From Sphingomonas ginsenosidimutans (GTDB lineage: Bacteria; Pseudomonadota; Alphaproteobacteria; Sphingomonadales; Sphingomonadaceae), in contig NZ_NWVD01000006.1 of NCBI RefSeq assembly GCF_002374835.1, positions 62,001 to 126,000 of the forward strand: a stretch of 64,000 nt of DNA, written 5' to 3'. Below, piece after piece: positions 1-8,442 of this stretch (within the stretch, counting starts at the first letter, position 1; each line of letters opens with the position of its first letter). Below the pieces are notes generated by a model. It was not told the DNA's origin, did no database searches, and worked only from the letters and a program-made list of their open reading frames with translations. Made by a program: the position numbers and the translations under genes.

Positions 1-1519
1 GTGCCAGCGCGGAGATCAGCGCCGCCTGCGGCGCGGCGAGCGCATTGGCGCCGGCGCCGGGCATCCCCGCGAACCCGAACGAGGTGTAGAGCAATTGCAG
101 CACCGGCGGCACCACCAGCGATCCGAAGCCGACGCCGATCACCAGCGCGACCTGTTGCTTCCACGGCGTCGCGCCGACCAGCTGCCCGGTCTTCAGATCC
201 TGGAGATTGTCGTTGGAGATGGTCGCGACGCCGAAGACGATGCCGGTGACGATCAGCGCATAGGCGACCAGCGCCGAGGTTTCCTGCGCGCCGCCGCCGC
301 GCCCGAACCAGCCGACCAGCATCAGCGATGCGGCGATGACCGACAGGATGCCGATCCCCGACACCGGCGAATTGGACGCGCCGATCAGCCCGGCCATATA
401 GCCGCACACCGCCGCGATCACGAGGCCGACGACCAGCACGAACAACAGGCTGGCCGCGATCAGCAGCCATGCGCTGCCCGCCAGCGGCCCGCCCGCCAGC
501 ACGCCGTGCAGCAGCAGCGCGATCGGCACCAGCACCGCCAGCGTGCCGCCCGCGATGACCGCGAACGGCAGGTCGCGTTCCTCCAGCGCGACGCCCATGC
601 CGCGTGCGCCGCGCGATGCCGCCAGCGATGCGCGCAGCCCGCCCGCGACCGGCCCGGCGATCCGCACCAGCGTCCAGATCGCCGCGACCCCGATCACCCC
701 CGCGCCGAAGAAGCGCACGTCGTTGCGGAACACGGTGTTGGCCCATTGCGCGACGTCGCCCGCCTGCGGCGCGGCGGCGGTCAGGATCGGCAGCACGATC
801 CACCAGCCGATCGCGACGCCGGCCAGGATCGCCAGCCCCGCCGACAGCCCGATCAGGTGGCCGGCACCCAGCAACGCGAACGACAGCCCGCCGACCACCC
901 CGGTCGCGCCCGCGCCGACGCGGAAGAAGGTGGCGGCTTCCGCCGCGACCAGCTTCGTCTGGGTCAGGATCGCGAAGCCCGCCGAAGCGAGCGTGCTGGC
1001 GAGGATCGCGGACAGGCCCCTCGCGCTGTCCGCGCCGCCGGTGCGGCTTTCCTCGCCGACCTTCAGCACCTCCGCCGCGGCGCGGCCCTCCGGGTAGGGC
1101 AGGTCGGTGTCGACCACCAGCGCGCGGCGCAGCGGGACGGAGAACATCACCCCCAGCACGCCGCCGGTGGCGGTGATCGCGGCGGTGGTGAGGAAGGGGA
1201 ACCCCTGCCAGTAACCGACCATCACCAGGCCGGGCAGGACGAAGATGATCGCCGCCAGCGTCCCCGCCGCCGATGCCACCGTCTGGACGATGTTGTTTTC
1301 GAGGATCGACGAGCCGCGGAACGCGCGCAGCACCGCCATCGAGATCACCGCTGCGGGGATCGAGGTGGCGAAGGTCAGCCCGATCTTCAGCCCCAGATAG
1401 ACGTTGGCGGCGGTGAACAGCAGCGTGATCGCGCCGCCCAGAAGGATGCCGCGCAGCGTCAGTTCGGCGACGGGCGTGGGGGAGGGAGCGGGGGCGGAGG
1501 GGGATGCGGGGCCGGTCAT
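1..1519 (-). CDS. OPT family oligopeptide transporter (C-terminus beyond window)
   Basis: Inner-membrane transporter of the oligopeptide transporter (OPT) family, expected to take up short peptides or metal-chelator conjugates. The reading frame is open from the ATG at 1519 to the window edge (about 506 codons), so the C-terminus is missing. The translation is almost all hydrophobic helices; near the N-terminus it reads LTLRGILLGGAITLLFTAANVY and soon after SILENNIVQTVASAAGTLA, the pattern expected of bacterial OPT proteins. A polar loop with DTDLPYPEGRAAAEVL follows, as in the family. It is divergent from hom, with about 500 bp between them. Substrate cannot be told from sequence. Confidence 0.85.
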   Translation of the reverse strand, partial: MTGPASPSAPAPSPTPVAELTLRGILLGGAITLLFTAANVYLGLKIGLTFATSIPAAVISMAVLRAFRGSSILENNIVQTVASAAGTLAAIIFVLPGLVMVGYWQGFPFLTTAAITATGGVLGVMFSVPLRRALVVDTDLPYPEGRAAAEVLKVGEESRTGGADSARGLSAILASTLASAGFAILTQTKLVAAEAATFFRVGAGATGVVGGLSFALLGAGHLIGLSAGLAILAGVAIGWWIVLPILTAAAPQAGDVAQWANTVFRNDVRFFGAGVIGVAAIWTLVRIAGPVAGGLRASLAASRGARGMGVALEERDLPFAVIAGGTLAVLVPIALLLHGVLAGGPLAGSAWLLIAASLLFVLVVGLVIAAVCGYMAGLIGASNSPVSGIGILSVIAASLMLVGWFGRGGGAQETSALVAYALIVTGIVFGVATISNDNLQDLKTGQLVGATPWKQQVALVIGVGFGSLVVPPVLQLLYTSFGFAGMPGAGANALAAPQAALISALA

Positions 1520-2028
1520 GGCGCTACCGTGGCATAGCCGCGCCGGCTCCACCAGCGGGTGCGGCGTGCTTGTGCGCGCATGCCCCGCCACGGTACGATG
1601 TGCGGACCCGCGGCGGGTAGAGTCATGCCCGCCGGACCATCCGCCGACGCGCAGATAAGGGCTGGACGGGCAACAGTGGGATGGTGCGTTTATCGCATAC
1701 GCGGGGGGAGCGCGGCCATGTCGCTCCCCCGGTCATCTGCCGGTCCTACCGGCGACATCCTGCTCCTGCGCACGTTGTTTTTTGGGGTGCGGCCCGATTC
1801 GTGTATCGCAAGCGGCGGCCAAAAAAAAGCCGGGCAGAAGCCCGGCTGTGAAAGTTTTTAGGAGAGGATGCCTGAAAGGCACGGCTTTTGTGCATCGCAA
1901 CACATGATTGTGCAAGTGCAATGTGATTCGCTTGCGATTGCAAAATATGCATTCGTCAGCGAATCGCCTGTGCTCGACATCGCGTGCGCCACGCCGTAAT
2001 CGCGGCCGGCGACTTGGGGGGACAGGCG
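1520..2028. other. Intergenic region between OPT gene and hom
   Basis: About 500 bp with no convincing protein gene. It holds the small-RNA candidate (1821-1895, minus strand) and a separate 9-bp perfect hairpin GGGGGAGCG/CGCTCCCCC at 1704-1712 and 1722-1730 with no T-run on either side, which would lie in the leader of the OPT transcript. The reading frames that cross the region run through these hairpins and lack ribosome binding sites. Confidence 0.6.
1821..1895 (-). ncRNA. Candidate Hfq-type trans-acting small RNA with anti-SD stretch
   Basis: On the minus strand a small stem (TGCC-TTTCA-GGCA, 1869-1881) is followed by an unpaired CCTCTCC (1861-1867), an A/U-rich linker, and a textbook intrinsic terminator: AGCCGGGC-TTCT-GCCCGGCT (1828-1847) running straight into eight T (1821-1828). 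No protein gene on that strand ends here, so the terminator must belong to a short independent transcript. A C/U-rich exposed stretch before a terminator hairpin is the known layout of alphaproteobacterial sRNAs that block ribosome binding sites. The 5' end is estimated; TTGCAC motifs upstream (about 1905-1920) could be a -35 element. The sRNA family was not identified. Confidence 0.55.
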
Positions 2029-3315
2029 ATGGCGGACGTATTGCGGGTGGCATTGGCGGGGCTGGGCACCGTCGGTGGCGGGGTGATCCGCGTGCTGGAC
2101 GAGAACCGCGAGCTGATCGCGCGCCGCGCCGGCCGCCCGATCGAGGTCGTCGCCGTGTCCGCCCGCGACCGGTTGAAGAACCGCGGCGTCGACCTGTCGC
2201 GCTTCGCCTGGGTCGACGATACCGCGACGCTGGCGGACGTGGATGCCGACGTGATCGTCGAGCTGATCGGCGGATCGGACGGCCCCGCGCTGGCGCTGGC
2301 GCGGCGCACGCTGGCGTCGGGCAAGGGGCTGGTCACCGCGAACAAGGCGATGCTGGCGCACCACGGCCTCGACCTGGCGCGCGCTGCCGAGGAAGCGGGC
2401 GCGGCGCTGAAGTTCGAGGCGGCGGTGGCGGGGGGTATCCCGGTCATCAAGGGCCTGCGCGAGGGCGCGGCGGCCAATGCGATCGGGCGCGTCTACGGCA
2501 TCCTCAACGGCACGTGCAATTTCATCCTGTCGAAGATGGAGGCCGAGGGGCGCGACTTCGCCGCGGTGCTGGCCGAGGCGCAGGCGCTGGGCTTTGCCGA
2601 GGCCGATCCGTCGTTCGACATCGATGGCGTCGATGCCGCGCACAAATTGTCGATCCTCGCCAGCCTGGCGTTCGGCACCGCGCCCGCGTTCGACGACGTG
2701 GCGATCAGCGGGATCCGCCACCTGCTGGCGGCGGACATCGCGGAAGCGGCGGCGCTGGGCTATCGCATCCGCCTGATCGGCGTGGCGGAGGCCGGGCCGG
2801 CGGGGCTGTTCCAGCGCGTCCACGCGCATCTGGTGCCCAGCGACCATCCGCTGGCGCATGTCACCGGCGCGACCAATGCGGTCGTCGCGGAGGGCAATTT
2901 CGTCGGCCGGCTGCTGTTCCAGGGCGCGGGCGCGGGGGCGGGGCCGACCGCGAGCGCGGTGGTCGCCGACCTGATCGATATCGCGCGCGGCGAGTTCGGC
3001 CCGGCCTATGCGATGCCCGCCGACGCGCTGGCGACGACCGCGGCGGCCGACAGCGGTGAGCGGCGCGGGCGCGCATACCTGCGCTTTTCGGTCGCGGATC
3101 GTGTCGGCGTGCTGGCGGAGATCGCCGCGGCGATGCGCGATGCGGGCGTCTCGATCGAAAGTCTGATCCAGCGCGGCGCGTCAGCGGAGGGCAGCGTGCT
3201 GGTCGCGATCGTCACGCACGAAGGGCCGGAACGCTGCGTCGAGCAGGCGCTGGAGCGGCTGCGCGGATCGCAGAGCCTGACCGGCGAGCCGCTGTGGATG
3301 CATATTCTGGCGTAG
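2029..3315 (+). CDS. hom: Homoserine dehydrogenase
   Basis: Cytoplasmic NAD(P)-dependent reduction of aspartate semialdehyde to homoserine, the branch to threonine and methionine. 428 residues, normal for the monofunctional ACT-containing form. The nucleotide-binding GLGTVGG motif is at residues 9-15, followed by the dimer/catalytic domain with GILNGTCNF and the signature EADPSFDIDGVDAAHK that holds the catalytic acid and lysine. A C-terminal ACT domain (about residues 345-428, RVGVLAEIAAAMRDAGVSI) suggests feedback control by threonine. The ATG at 2029 is chosen over the upstream in-frame start at 1984 because the Rossmann strand begins immediately and a G-rich ribosome site lies just upstream. 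Confidence 0.95.
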   Translation: MADVLRVALAGLGTVGGGVIRVLDENRELIARRAGRPIEVVAVSARDRLKNRGVDLSRFAWVDDTATLADVDADVIVELIGGSDGPALALARRTLASGKGLVTANKAMLAHHGLDLARAAEEAGAALKFEAAVAGGIPVIKGLREGAAANAIGRVYGILNGTCNFILSKMEAEGRDFAAVLAEAQALGFAEADPSFDIDGVDAAHKLSILASLAFGTAPAFDDVAISGIRHLLAADIAEAAALGYRIRLIGVAEAGPAGLFQRVHAHLVPSDHPLAHVTGATNAVVAEGNFVGRLLFQGAGAGAGPTASAVVADLIDIARGEFGPAYAMPADALATTAAADSGERRGRAYLRFSVADRVGVLAEIAAAMRDAGVSIESLIQRGASAEGSVLVAIVTHEGPERCVEQALERLRGSQSLTGEPLWMHILA

Positions 3316-3325
3316 GCGGGCCGGC

Positions 3326-3832
3326 CTAGGGGCTGACCCGTCCGGCCATCGACGGTTCGGCGAGGTCGATCGGCACCCGCTCGCCCTTCGGCGCCTTCGC
3401 GTGCGGGCGGAAGGCGCGCGCGACGCCGCCGATCACGTCGCCGACCAGCATCCCGGTGCTGGTTCCCTCTCCGTCGCGTTCGCAGCAGCTGCCCGGCGCG
3501 ACCAGTTTCTGAATCCCGCGCACCGCCGCGGTCCCCATGCCGAGCAGGTCGATCCCCACCTGGCACCCGCCGACGCGCGCCGCGCATGGCGTGCCCTCCG
3601 CGGCGAGCGCGCCCATGCCGTCCGCGTTCCGGTTGACCGGCTGCGGCAGCGACGAGGGCACTTCGTGGGGCAGCGGCAGCTTCTGGTCGGGCAGCGGATC
3701 GGCGCATACGACGATCTCGTCCGGCGCGCGCCCGCGCACGCACGGCTGGTTGGCGACCGGTGCCAGCACCGAAAAGCGCGCGGGCACGTCCGCCGAAGCG
3801 GCCTGTAGCAGGAGCAGCAGGGCAGCGATCAT
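3326..3832 (-). CDS. Hypothetical secreted protein
   Basis: 168-residue protein with an apparent signal peptide (MIAALLLLLQAASA, residues 1-14), so probably periplasmic. The mature part carries several cysteines, including VCAD, TPCAA, GGCQ and a CC pair in GSCCERD, which suggests disulfide bonds. I recognise no domain. It is convergent with hom, only 10 bp between the stop codons. The type of protein (short, secreted, cysteine-bearing) is common among uncharacterised sphingomonad proteins; no function can be assigned. Confidence 0.65.
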   Translation of the reverse strand: MIAALLLLLQAASADVPARFSVLAPVANQPCVRGRAPDEIVVCADPLPDQKLPLPHEVPSSLPQPVNRNADGMGALAAEGTPCAARVGGCQVGIDLLGMGTAAVRGIQKLVAPGSCCERDGEGTSTGMLVGDVIGGVARAFRPHAKAPKGERVPIDLAEPSMAGRVSP

Positions 3833-3863
3833 GCGGACAGCGTGGCTGCGCGGGCCGCGATCG

Positions 3864-4199
3864 TCAACGCCCCGCGAACATGAACGCCGCCGCGCCGACC
3901 AGGCAGCCGAACGCCCCGGCGTGACGCCAGGTCAGCGGCTCCTTCAGCACGACGATCGCGAAGATGGTGAAGACCGCCAGCGTGATGACTTCCTGCGTCA
4001 CCTTCAGTTGCCCGCCGGTCCACCCGTGCAGATAGCCAATGCGGTTGGCCGGCACCGCGAGGCAATATTCGAAGAAGGCGATCGCCCAGCTGATGATGAT
4101 CACCAGCGGCAGCGCCTTGTCCTCCCCACCCTTCAGATGCCAGTACCAGGCGATCGTCATGAAGCAGTTGGACGCGATCAGCAGGGCGATCGTGGGCAT
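3864..4199 (-). CDS. DMT/DUF486 family membrane protein
   Basis: 111-residue integral membrane protein with about four transmembrane helices. The pattern MPTIALLIASNCFMTIAWYWHLK at the start, ISWAIAFFEYCLAVPANRIG in the middle and LKVTQEVITLAVFTIFA fits the DUF486 family, small proteins related to the drug/metabolite transporter fold. Family members have no proven substrate. It follows the next upstream gene on the same strand at about 100 bp and precedes the secreted hypothetical protein by 30 bp, so the three may be cotranscribed. Confidence 0.8.
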   Translation of the reverse strand: MPTIALLIASNCFMTIAWYWHLKGGEDKALPLVIIISWAIAFFEYCLAVPANRIGYLHGWTGGQLKVTQEVITLAVFTIFAIVVLKEPLTWRHAGAFGCLVGAAAFMFAGR

Positions 4200-4295
4200 G
4201 GCGCGCAGCGTTCCGCGAATGGGGAAAGGGGTTCCCCGCCATGCCGCCGCCGACGCGCCGGTGCAATGGCGCGCGTCGGCGGCGGGGGGCAGCGA

Positions 4296-4643
4296 TCAGG
4301 GACGCAGCGCGGCGTCGTCGCGATCGGTGAGTTCGGCTTCCTCGCCATCATCGTCGGCGTCGTCGTCGAAGTCTTCCTGCACCTCGTCTTCCTCGACGTC
4401 GGCATCGTCCTGCGCCACGGTGGCGTCGGTCTCGCCGACCTGGCCGTCGCGCAGCGTCAGTTCGTCCTCATCCTCCAGATCGTCGTCCTCGCCGATATCG
4501 GGATCGAGATCGACGATGATCGTCCCGTCGCTCGGCCCGTCGCGGGTCGCCTCCAGGATTTCGGCGCGCTGGCTTTCGTCGTAGCCGTCCTCGTCATAGC
4601 CGTCGTCGCCGGAACCGTGTCCGTGGATATGCTGTCCGCCCAT
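4296..4643 (-). CDS. Very acidic hypothetical protein
   Basis: 115-residue protein made largely of Asp and Glu (for example DPDIGEDDDLEDEDELTL, and long runs near residues 85-105) with a His/Gly-rich N-terminus (MGGQHIHGHGSG). It should be disordered in the absence of ligand. The ATG at 4643 is preferred to the upstream one at 4658 because GAGGAGC sits 6-8 bases before it, overlapping the upstream ATG. The composition would suit a metal- or cation-binding or nucleic-acid-mimicking protein, but that is speculation. No homologous family recognised. Confidence 0.6.
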   Translation of the reverse strand: MGGQHIHGHGSGDDGYDEDGYDESQRAEILEATRDGPSDGTIIVDLDPDIGEDDDLEDEDELTLRDGQVGETDATVAQDDADVEEDEVQEDFDDDADDDGEEAELTDRDDAALRP

Positions 4644-4716
4644 CGCGAAGCTCCTCATGCCGATGATGGCGACGAACGGCAGACGGGCGTGCGCGGTTCC
4701 GCGCGCATCGCTCGGT

Positions 4717-5943
4717 TCAGCGCGTCGTGAACAGCCGGCCGCGTTCGGTGACCAGCACCGCGGCGAGCGAGAGGATGCCCGCCACCAGGAAGCCGGCGGT
4801 CAGCGGCACGGTGGTGCCGTCGAACGCCTGCCCGATCGCGGCGCCCGCGCCCGCCGCGATCGTCACGCTGGTGAAGCCCTGCACGCTGGAGGCGGTGCCC
4901 GCGATATGCCCCATATTCTCCATCGCCATCGCGGAGAAATTGGCGCTGGCCAGCCCGAAACAGCCCATGGTGATCGCCTGGAGCACCGCGAAGACGTACA
5001 GGTTCTCGACCCCCGCCAGCGCCAGCGCCAGATGCAGCGCGGCGGTGGCGATCAGCAGCAGCACCGCGCCATGCGCCAGCCGCCGCGTGCCGACGCGCAT
5101 CACCAGCCGCGCATTGGCGAGGTTCGCCGCCGCCATCGTCCCCGCGGTGGTGGCGAAGATCACCAGCAGCAGCCGCGGGCGCCCGAACGTGTCGGCCATG
5201 ATCTGCTGGATCGAATTGAGATAGCCGTAGAGCGCGCCGAGCAGCGCGGTCGCCGCCAGCGTATAGCCCAGCGACCAGCGATCCGACAGCGTCAGCCGCC
5301 ACCCGGCGACGATCCGCGCAGGGGACAGCGGCACGCGATCCTCGCGGTGCATCGTTTCGGGCATCCGCCACGAAAACCACGCCAGCACCACGATGGTCGC
5401 GACCGCCACCGCCCAGAAGATGTCGCGCCACCCGCCGAACAGCAGCACGCCCGCGCCGAACGCCGGCGCCAGCACGGGCACGATCATGAAGACGATGAAG
5501 GTGATCGACATCACCCGCGCCATCGCGCGCCCTTCGAAACAATCGCGCACGATCGCCACCGCCGATACGCGCGCCGCCGCGATCGCGAAGCCGGCGGCGA
5601 CGCGCGCGGCCAGCAGCAGCGGAAAACTGGCGGCGATCGCGCACAGCGCGTTGGCGGCGACATAGATCGTCATCGCCGCGATCAGGCTGCGCCGCCGCCC
5701 GAACCGGTCGGCGAGCGGGCCGTGGATCAGCTGCCCGCCGCCGAACCCCAGCACGAAGGCGGTGATGACATATTGCCGCGCATTGGCATCCGGCGCGCCC
5801 AGCGTATCGCCGATCGCCGGCAGTGCGGGCAGCATCGAATCGATCCCCAGCGCGGTCAGCGCCATCAGCGCGGCGATCAGCGCGACAAATTCGGGCAGCG
5901 GTAGCGGCGGTCCCCGATCGGTGGGGGCAGGGGAAGACGACAT
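4717..5943 (-). CDS. Bcr/CflA family multidrug efflux MFS transporter
   Basis: Inner-membrane proton-coupled exporter with 12 predicted helices, 408 residues. The family signature between helices 2 and 3 is present as GPLADRFGRRRSL (about residue 75), followed by the antiporter-type helix 5 VLAPAFGAGVLLFGGWRDIF (about residues 155-174). The start MSSSPAPTDRG at 5943 is preferred over the in-frame start at 5979, which would add an arginine-rich tail not seen in the family. Exported compounds cannot be read from sequence. It lies head to head with the oxygenase gene at 6050. Confidence 0.88.
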   Translation of the reverse strand: MSSSPAPTDRGPPLPLPEFVALIAALMALTALGIDSMLPALPAIGDTLGAPDANARQYVITAFVLGFGGGQLIHGPLADRFGRRRSLIAAMTIYVAANALCAIAASFPLLLAARVAAGFAIAAARVSAVAIVRDCFEGRAMARVMSITFIVFMIVPVLAPAFGAGVLLFGGWRDIFWAVAVATIVVLAWFSWRMPETMHREDRVPLSPARIVAGWRLTLSDRWSLGYTLAATALLGALYGYLNSIQQIMADTFGRPRLLLVIFATTAGTMAAANLANARLVMRVGTRRLAHGAVLLLIATAALHLALALAGVENLYVFAVLQAITMGCFGLASANFSAMAMENMGHIAGTASSVQGFTSVTIAAGAGAAIGQAFDGTTVPLTAGFLVAGILSLAAVLVTERGRLFTTR

Positions 5944-6049
5944 GCCCCCGCGCCTAGGGCAGCGGGCGCGCGGTGTCACGCGTCCAGCGGTGCTGGCATG
6001 TCGGGGCGTGCGCGCCTATTGTCGGCACATCAACAAGTTGGACGTTCCT

Positions 6050-7006
6050 ATGCTCGACACCCCCGCCGCCCAGGTTCCGACGCTGAGCCTGAAGGACCAG
6101 GATCGCGACCCCGACGGCTTCGCCGCGGCGCTGGGCGGATCGTTCGAGCGCTTCGGCTTTGCGATCGTCGCCGACCATGGTGTGCCGCAGCCGCTGATCG
6201 ACCGCGCCTGGGCCGAGACCGCGGCGCTGTTTGCACTGCCGGAGGAGGAGAAGCGCGGTTATCACATCCCCGGCGGGGGCGGTGCGCGCGGCTATACCCC
6301 GTTCAAGACCGAGATCGCCAAGGACGCGCGCCACGTCGATCTGAAGGAATTCTGGCACGTCGGACGCGAGCTGCCGCCCGGGCATCGTTATGCCGGGGAG
6401 ATGGCCGCGAACGTGTGGCCGGCGCGGCCCGAGGGGTTCCGCGACACGTTCGTTGAAATGTTCGCCGCGTTCGATCGTGCGGGCGACCGGCTGCTGTCGG
6501 CGATCGCGCGGCATCTGGGGCTGGCGCCCGACTGGTTCGACCCGGCGGTGAAGGACGGCAATTCGGTGCTGCGGCTGCTCCACTATCCACCGATCCCCGC
6601 CGATGCCGAGGGGGTGCGCGCGGGCGCGCATGAGGACATCAACCTCATCACGCTGCTGCTGGGTGCGGAGGAAGCGGGGCTGGAACTGCTCGATCGCGAT
6701 TCGGGCCGCTGGCTGGCGATCAAGCCGCCGGAGGGGGCGATGGTGGTCAATGTCGGCGACATGCTGCAACGGCTGACCAACCATGTGCTGCCGTCGACCA
6801 CGCACCGCGTCGTCAACCCGCCGCCCGAACGGCGCGGCCATTCGCGCTATTCGATGCCGTTCTTCCTGCACCCCGCGCCCGATTTCCTGATCGAGACGCT
6901 GCCGCAGACGATCACCGCCGACCGGCCCAACCGCTATCCCGCGCCGATCACCGCCAACGGTTACCTGCACGAACGGCTGGTCGAGATCGGGCTCATCAAG
7001 AAGTGA
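6050..7006 (+). CDS. Isopenicillin N synthase family Fe(II)/2-oxoglutarate oxygenase
   Basis: 318-residue cytoplasmic oxygenase. An N-terminal DIOX_N region (FERFGFAIVADHGVPQPLID, residues 31-50) precedes the double-stranded beta-helix core. The iron ligands are seen as HEDINLITLL (His and Asp) and TTHRVVNPP (His), with the RYSMPFF motif giving the Arg/Ser that hold the cosubstrate. Members act on many small molecules; the real substrate is unknown, and penicillin biosynthesis is not implied. The ATG at 6050 is chosen because the conserved region begins about 10 residues later. Convergent with the VIT-type gene, stops 17 bp apart. Confidence 0.88.
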   Translation: MLDTPAAQVPTLSLKDQDRDPDGFAAALGGSFERFGFAIVADHGVPQPLIDRAWAETAALFALPEEEKRGYHIPGGGGARGYTPFKTEIAKDARHVDLKEFWHVGRELPPGHRYAGEMAANVWPARPEGFRDTFVEMFAAFDRAGDRLLSAIARHLGLAPDWFDPAVKDGNSVLRLLHYPPIPADAEGVRAGAHEDINLITLLLGAEEAGLELLDRDSGRWLAIKPPEGAMVVNVGDMLQRLTNHVLPSTTHRVVNPPPERRGHSRYSMPFFLHPAPDFLIETLPQTITADRPNRYPAPITANGYLHERLVEIGLIKK

Positions 7007-7023
7007 GGTGACGGCGCGGCGGA

Positions 7024-7731
7024 TCAGATCACCGTGCCGGTCGCCTTGCCGATCAGCGCGGTGACCGCCATCGCCAGCGCGCCGAGCGCGACGACGCGCA
7101 CCATCCCGCGCCCGACCGGCGCGCCGCCCGCTCGCGCGCCGAGTGCGCCCAGCAACGCCAGCAGCAGCAGCGCGGTGGCGGGGACGGCATAGAGGACGGC
7201 GCCGTGCGGGGCGAGCGCGGCCAGCACCGGCGGAATCGCGCCGGCGGCGAACGCCGCGGCGGAGAACAGCGCCGCCTGCGCCGGGTTGGAACCGCCGTCG
7301 TCCGCCAGCCCCAGTTCGTCGCGGCGATGCGCGCCCAGCGCGTCATGCGCCATCATCTGTTCGGCCACCCGTTGCGCCAGCGCGGGGTCGACGCCGCGCG
7401 ATTCGTAGATGGCGGCCAGCTCGCGCGTTTCGGCGATCGGCGCGCGGGTCAGCTCGGCCGCCTCGCGGCGCAGGTCGGCGCGCTCGGTATCGGCCTGCGA
7501 ACTGACCGAGACATATTCGCCCGCCGCCATCGACAGCGCGCCGCCGACCAGCGCCGCGGTGCCGGCGATCAGCACCGCGCCCGCGGTCGCCCCCGGCGCG
7601 GCCGCGACCCCGACGATCAGGCTGGAGACCGAGATGATCCCGTCATTGGCGCCCAGCACCGCGGCGCGCAGCCAGCCGGTGCGGTGGACCAGATGATGTT
7701 CGCCGGCGGCATGGGGAAGGGCGTCGGTCAT
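7024..7731 (-). CDS. VIT family (CCC1-like) Fe/Mn transporter
   Basis: 235-residue membrane protein of the vacuolar iron transporter family. The first helix region LRAAVLGANDGIISVSSLIVG (about residues 21-41) and the AAGEYVSVSSQADTE motif (about 69-83) are the family hallmarks. A cytoplasmic metal-binding segment rich in Glu (about residues 83-140, AEQMMAHDALGAHRRDELGL) lies between helices 2 and 3, and three further helices follow. In bacteria these proteins export or sequester Fe2+ or Mn2+. It may be cotranscribed with the phosphoribosyltransferase gene 22 bp upstream. Confidence 0.9.
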   Translation of the reverse strand: MTDALPHAAGEHHLVHRTGWLRAAVLGANDGIISVSSLIVGVAAAPGATAGAVLIAGTAALVGGALSMAAGEYVSVSSQADTERADLRREAAELTRAPIAETRELAAIYESRGVDPALAQRVAEQMMAHDALGAHRRDELGLADDGGSNPAQAALFSAAAFAAGAIPPVLAALAPHGAVLYAVPATALLLLALLGALGARAGGAPVGRGMVRVVALGALAMAVTALIGKATGTVI

Positions 7732-7753
7732 GCTGCCTCCGGCATTCGGGACG

Positions 7754-8278
7754 TCAGGCGATGCGTTCGGGCACCTCGGCGGCGTCGGCGGCGATCGCGC
7801 TGTCGGGCGCCATCGCTTCCCACGGGAAGACGAACCAGTCCTTGGTTACCTGGCGGTCGATGCCGTGCGCGGCATATTCGACCCGCTGCCCCGATCGGCA
7901 ATTGTCGATCAGCGTGGCGAAGCGCACCGCGCCTTCGGCCGCGCCCTCGCGCGCCAGCATCGTGCGCAGGTGCCCGATCGTGCGCCCGCTGTCGTTGATG
8001 TCGTCGACGAACAGCAGCCGCTGGCCCGCGCGGGTGCGCGCGGCGAGCTTGGCGATGGCATCGGCGGCCAGTTCCTCCGACTGCGACGAATAATCGACCG
8101 CCAGCATCGGCAGGCCGGTGGCGTGGCTGAGATAGACCGCGGGGATCAGCCCGCCACGGCCGATGCCGATGATATGCGCGGGCGTCCAGTCCGCATCCGC
8201 CGCCATGGCCGCGGCCAGCGCGCGGACATGGGCGACGAGATCGGCGTGGGTGATGGGGGTGAAGATCGGCGTGCTCAT
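7754..8278 (-). CDS. Phosphoribosyltransferase family protein
   Basis: 174-residue type I phosphoribosyltransferase-fold protein. The PRPP-binding loop is LLFVDDINDSGRT (about residues 89-101), and the strand before it contains GIGRGGLIPAVYLSHATGLP (about 39-58). The C-terminal part KDWFVFPWE resembles xanthine/hypoxanthine-type purine salvage enzymes (Gpt/Hpt-like) and predicted PRTases of uncertain base preference. It is upstream of the VIT-type gene on the same strand. Salvage of a purine base is likely, but the base is not determined. Confidence 0.82.
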   Translation of the reverse strand: MSTPIFTPITHADLVAHVRALAAAMAADADWTPAHIIGIGRGGLIPAVYLSHATGLPMLAVDYSSQSEELAADAIAKLAARTRAGQRLLFVDDINDSGRTIGHLRTMLAREGAAEGAVRFATLIDNCRSGQRVEYAAHGIDRQVTKDWFVFPWEAMAPDSAIAADAAEVPERIA

Positions 8279-8342
8279 TGCGGCGATGTAACGGAGACGC
8301 GCGCGCGAGTCATCGGGGTTGCGCGGTGTGGGTGAAAGGGTG

Positions 8343-8426
8343 CGTCATCCCAGCGAAGGCCGGGATTTTCTGCCGGGCGGGCGGGGCGGATGATCGCGGG
8401 AGACCCCGGCTTTCGCTGGGGTGACG
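8343..8426. repeat. Family A dispersed inverted repeat, copy 1
   Basis: Arms CGTCATCCCAGCGAAGGCC at the left and the near-complement GGCTTTCGCTGGGGTGACG at the right, with a G/C-rich centre. It lies between the phosphoribosyltransferase and HerA-like genes. Same layout as the copies near 22.0, 29.4, 43.6, 55.4, 56.9 and 60.7 kb. Confidence 0.85.
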
Positions 8427-8442
8427 TTCCTTTCGGCGCCCC

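Noticed and set aside
95..1537. Long plus-strand frame over the OPT gene
   Set aside because: Arg/Asp/Gln/His-rich shadow typical of the strand opposite a G/C-rich membrane protein gene.
1559..1861. Plus-strand 100-codon frame between the OPT gene and hom
   Set aside because: It runs through two hairpins including the small-RNA terminator, has no ribosome site and unnatural composition.
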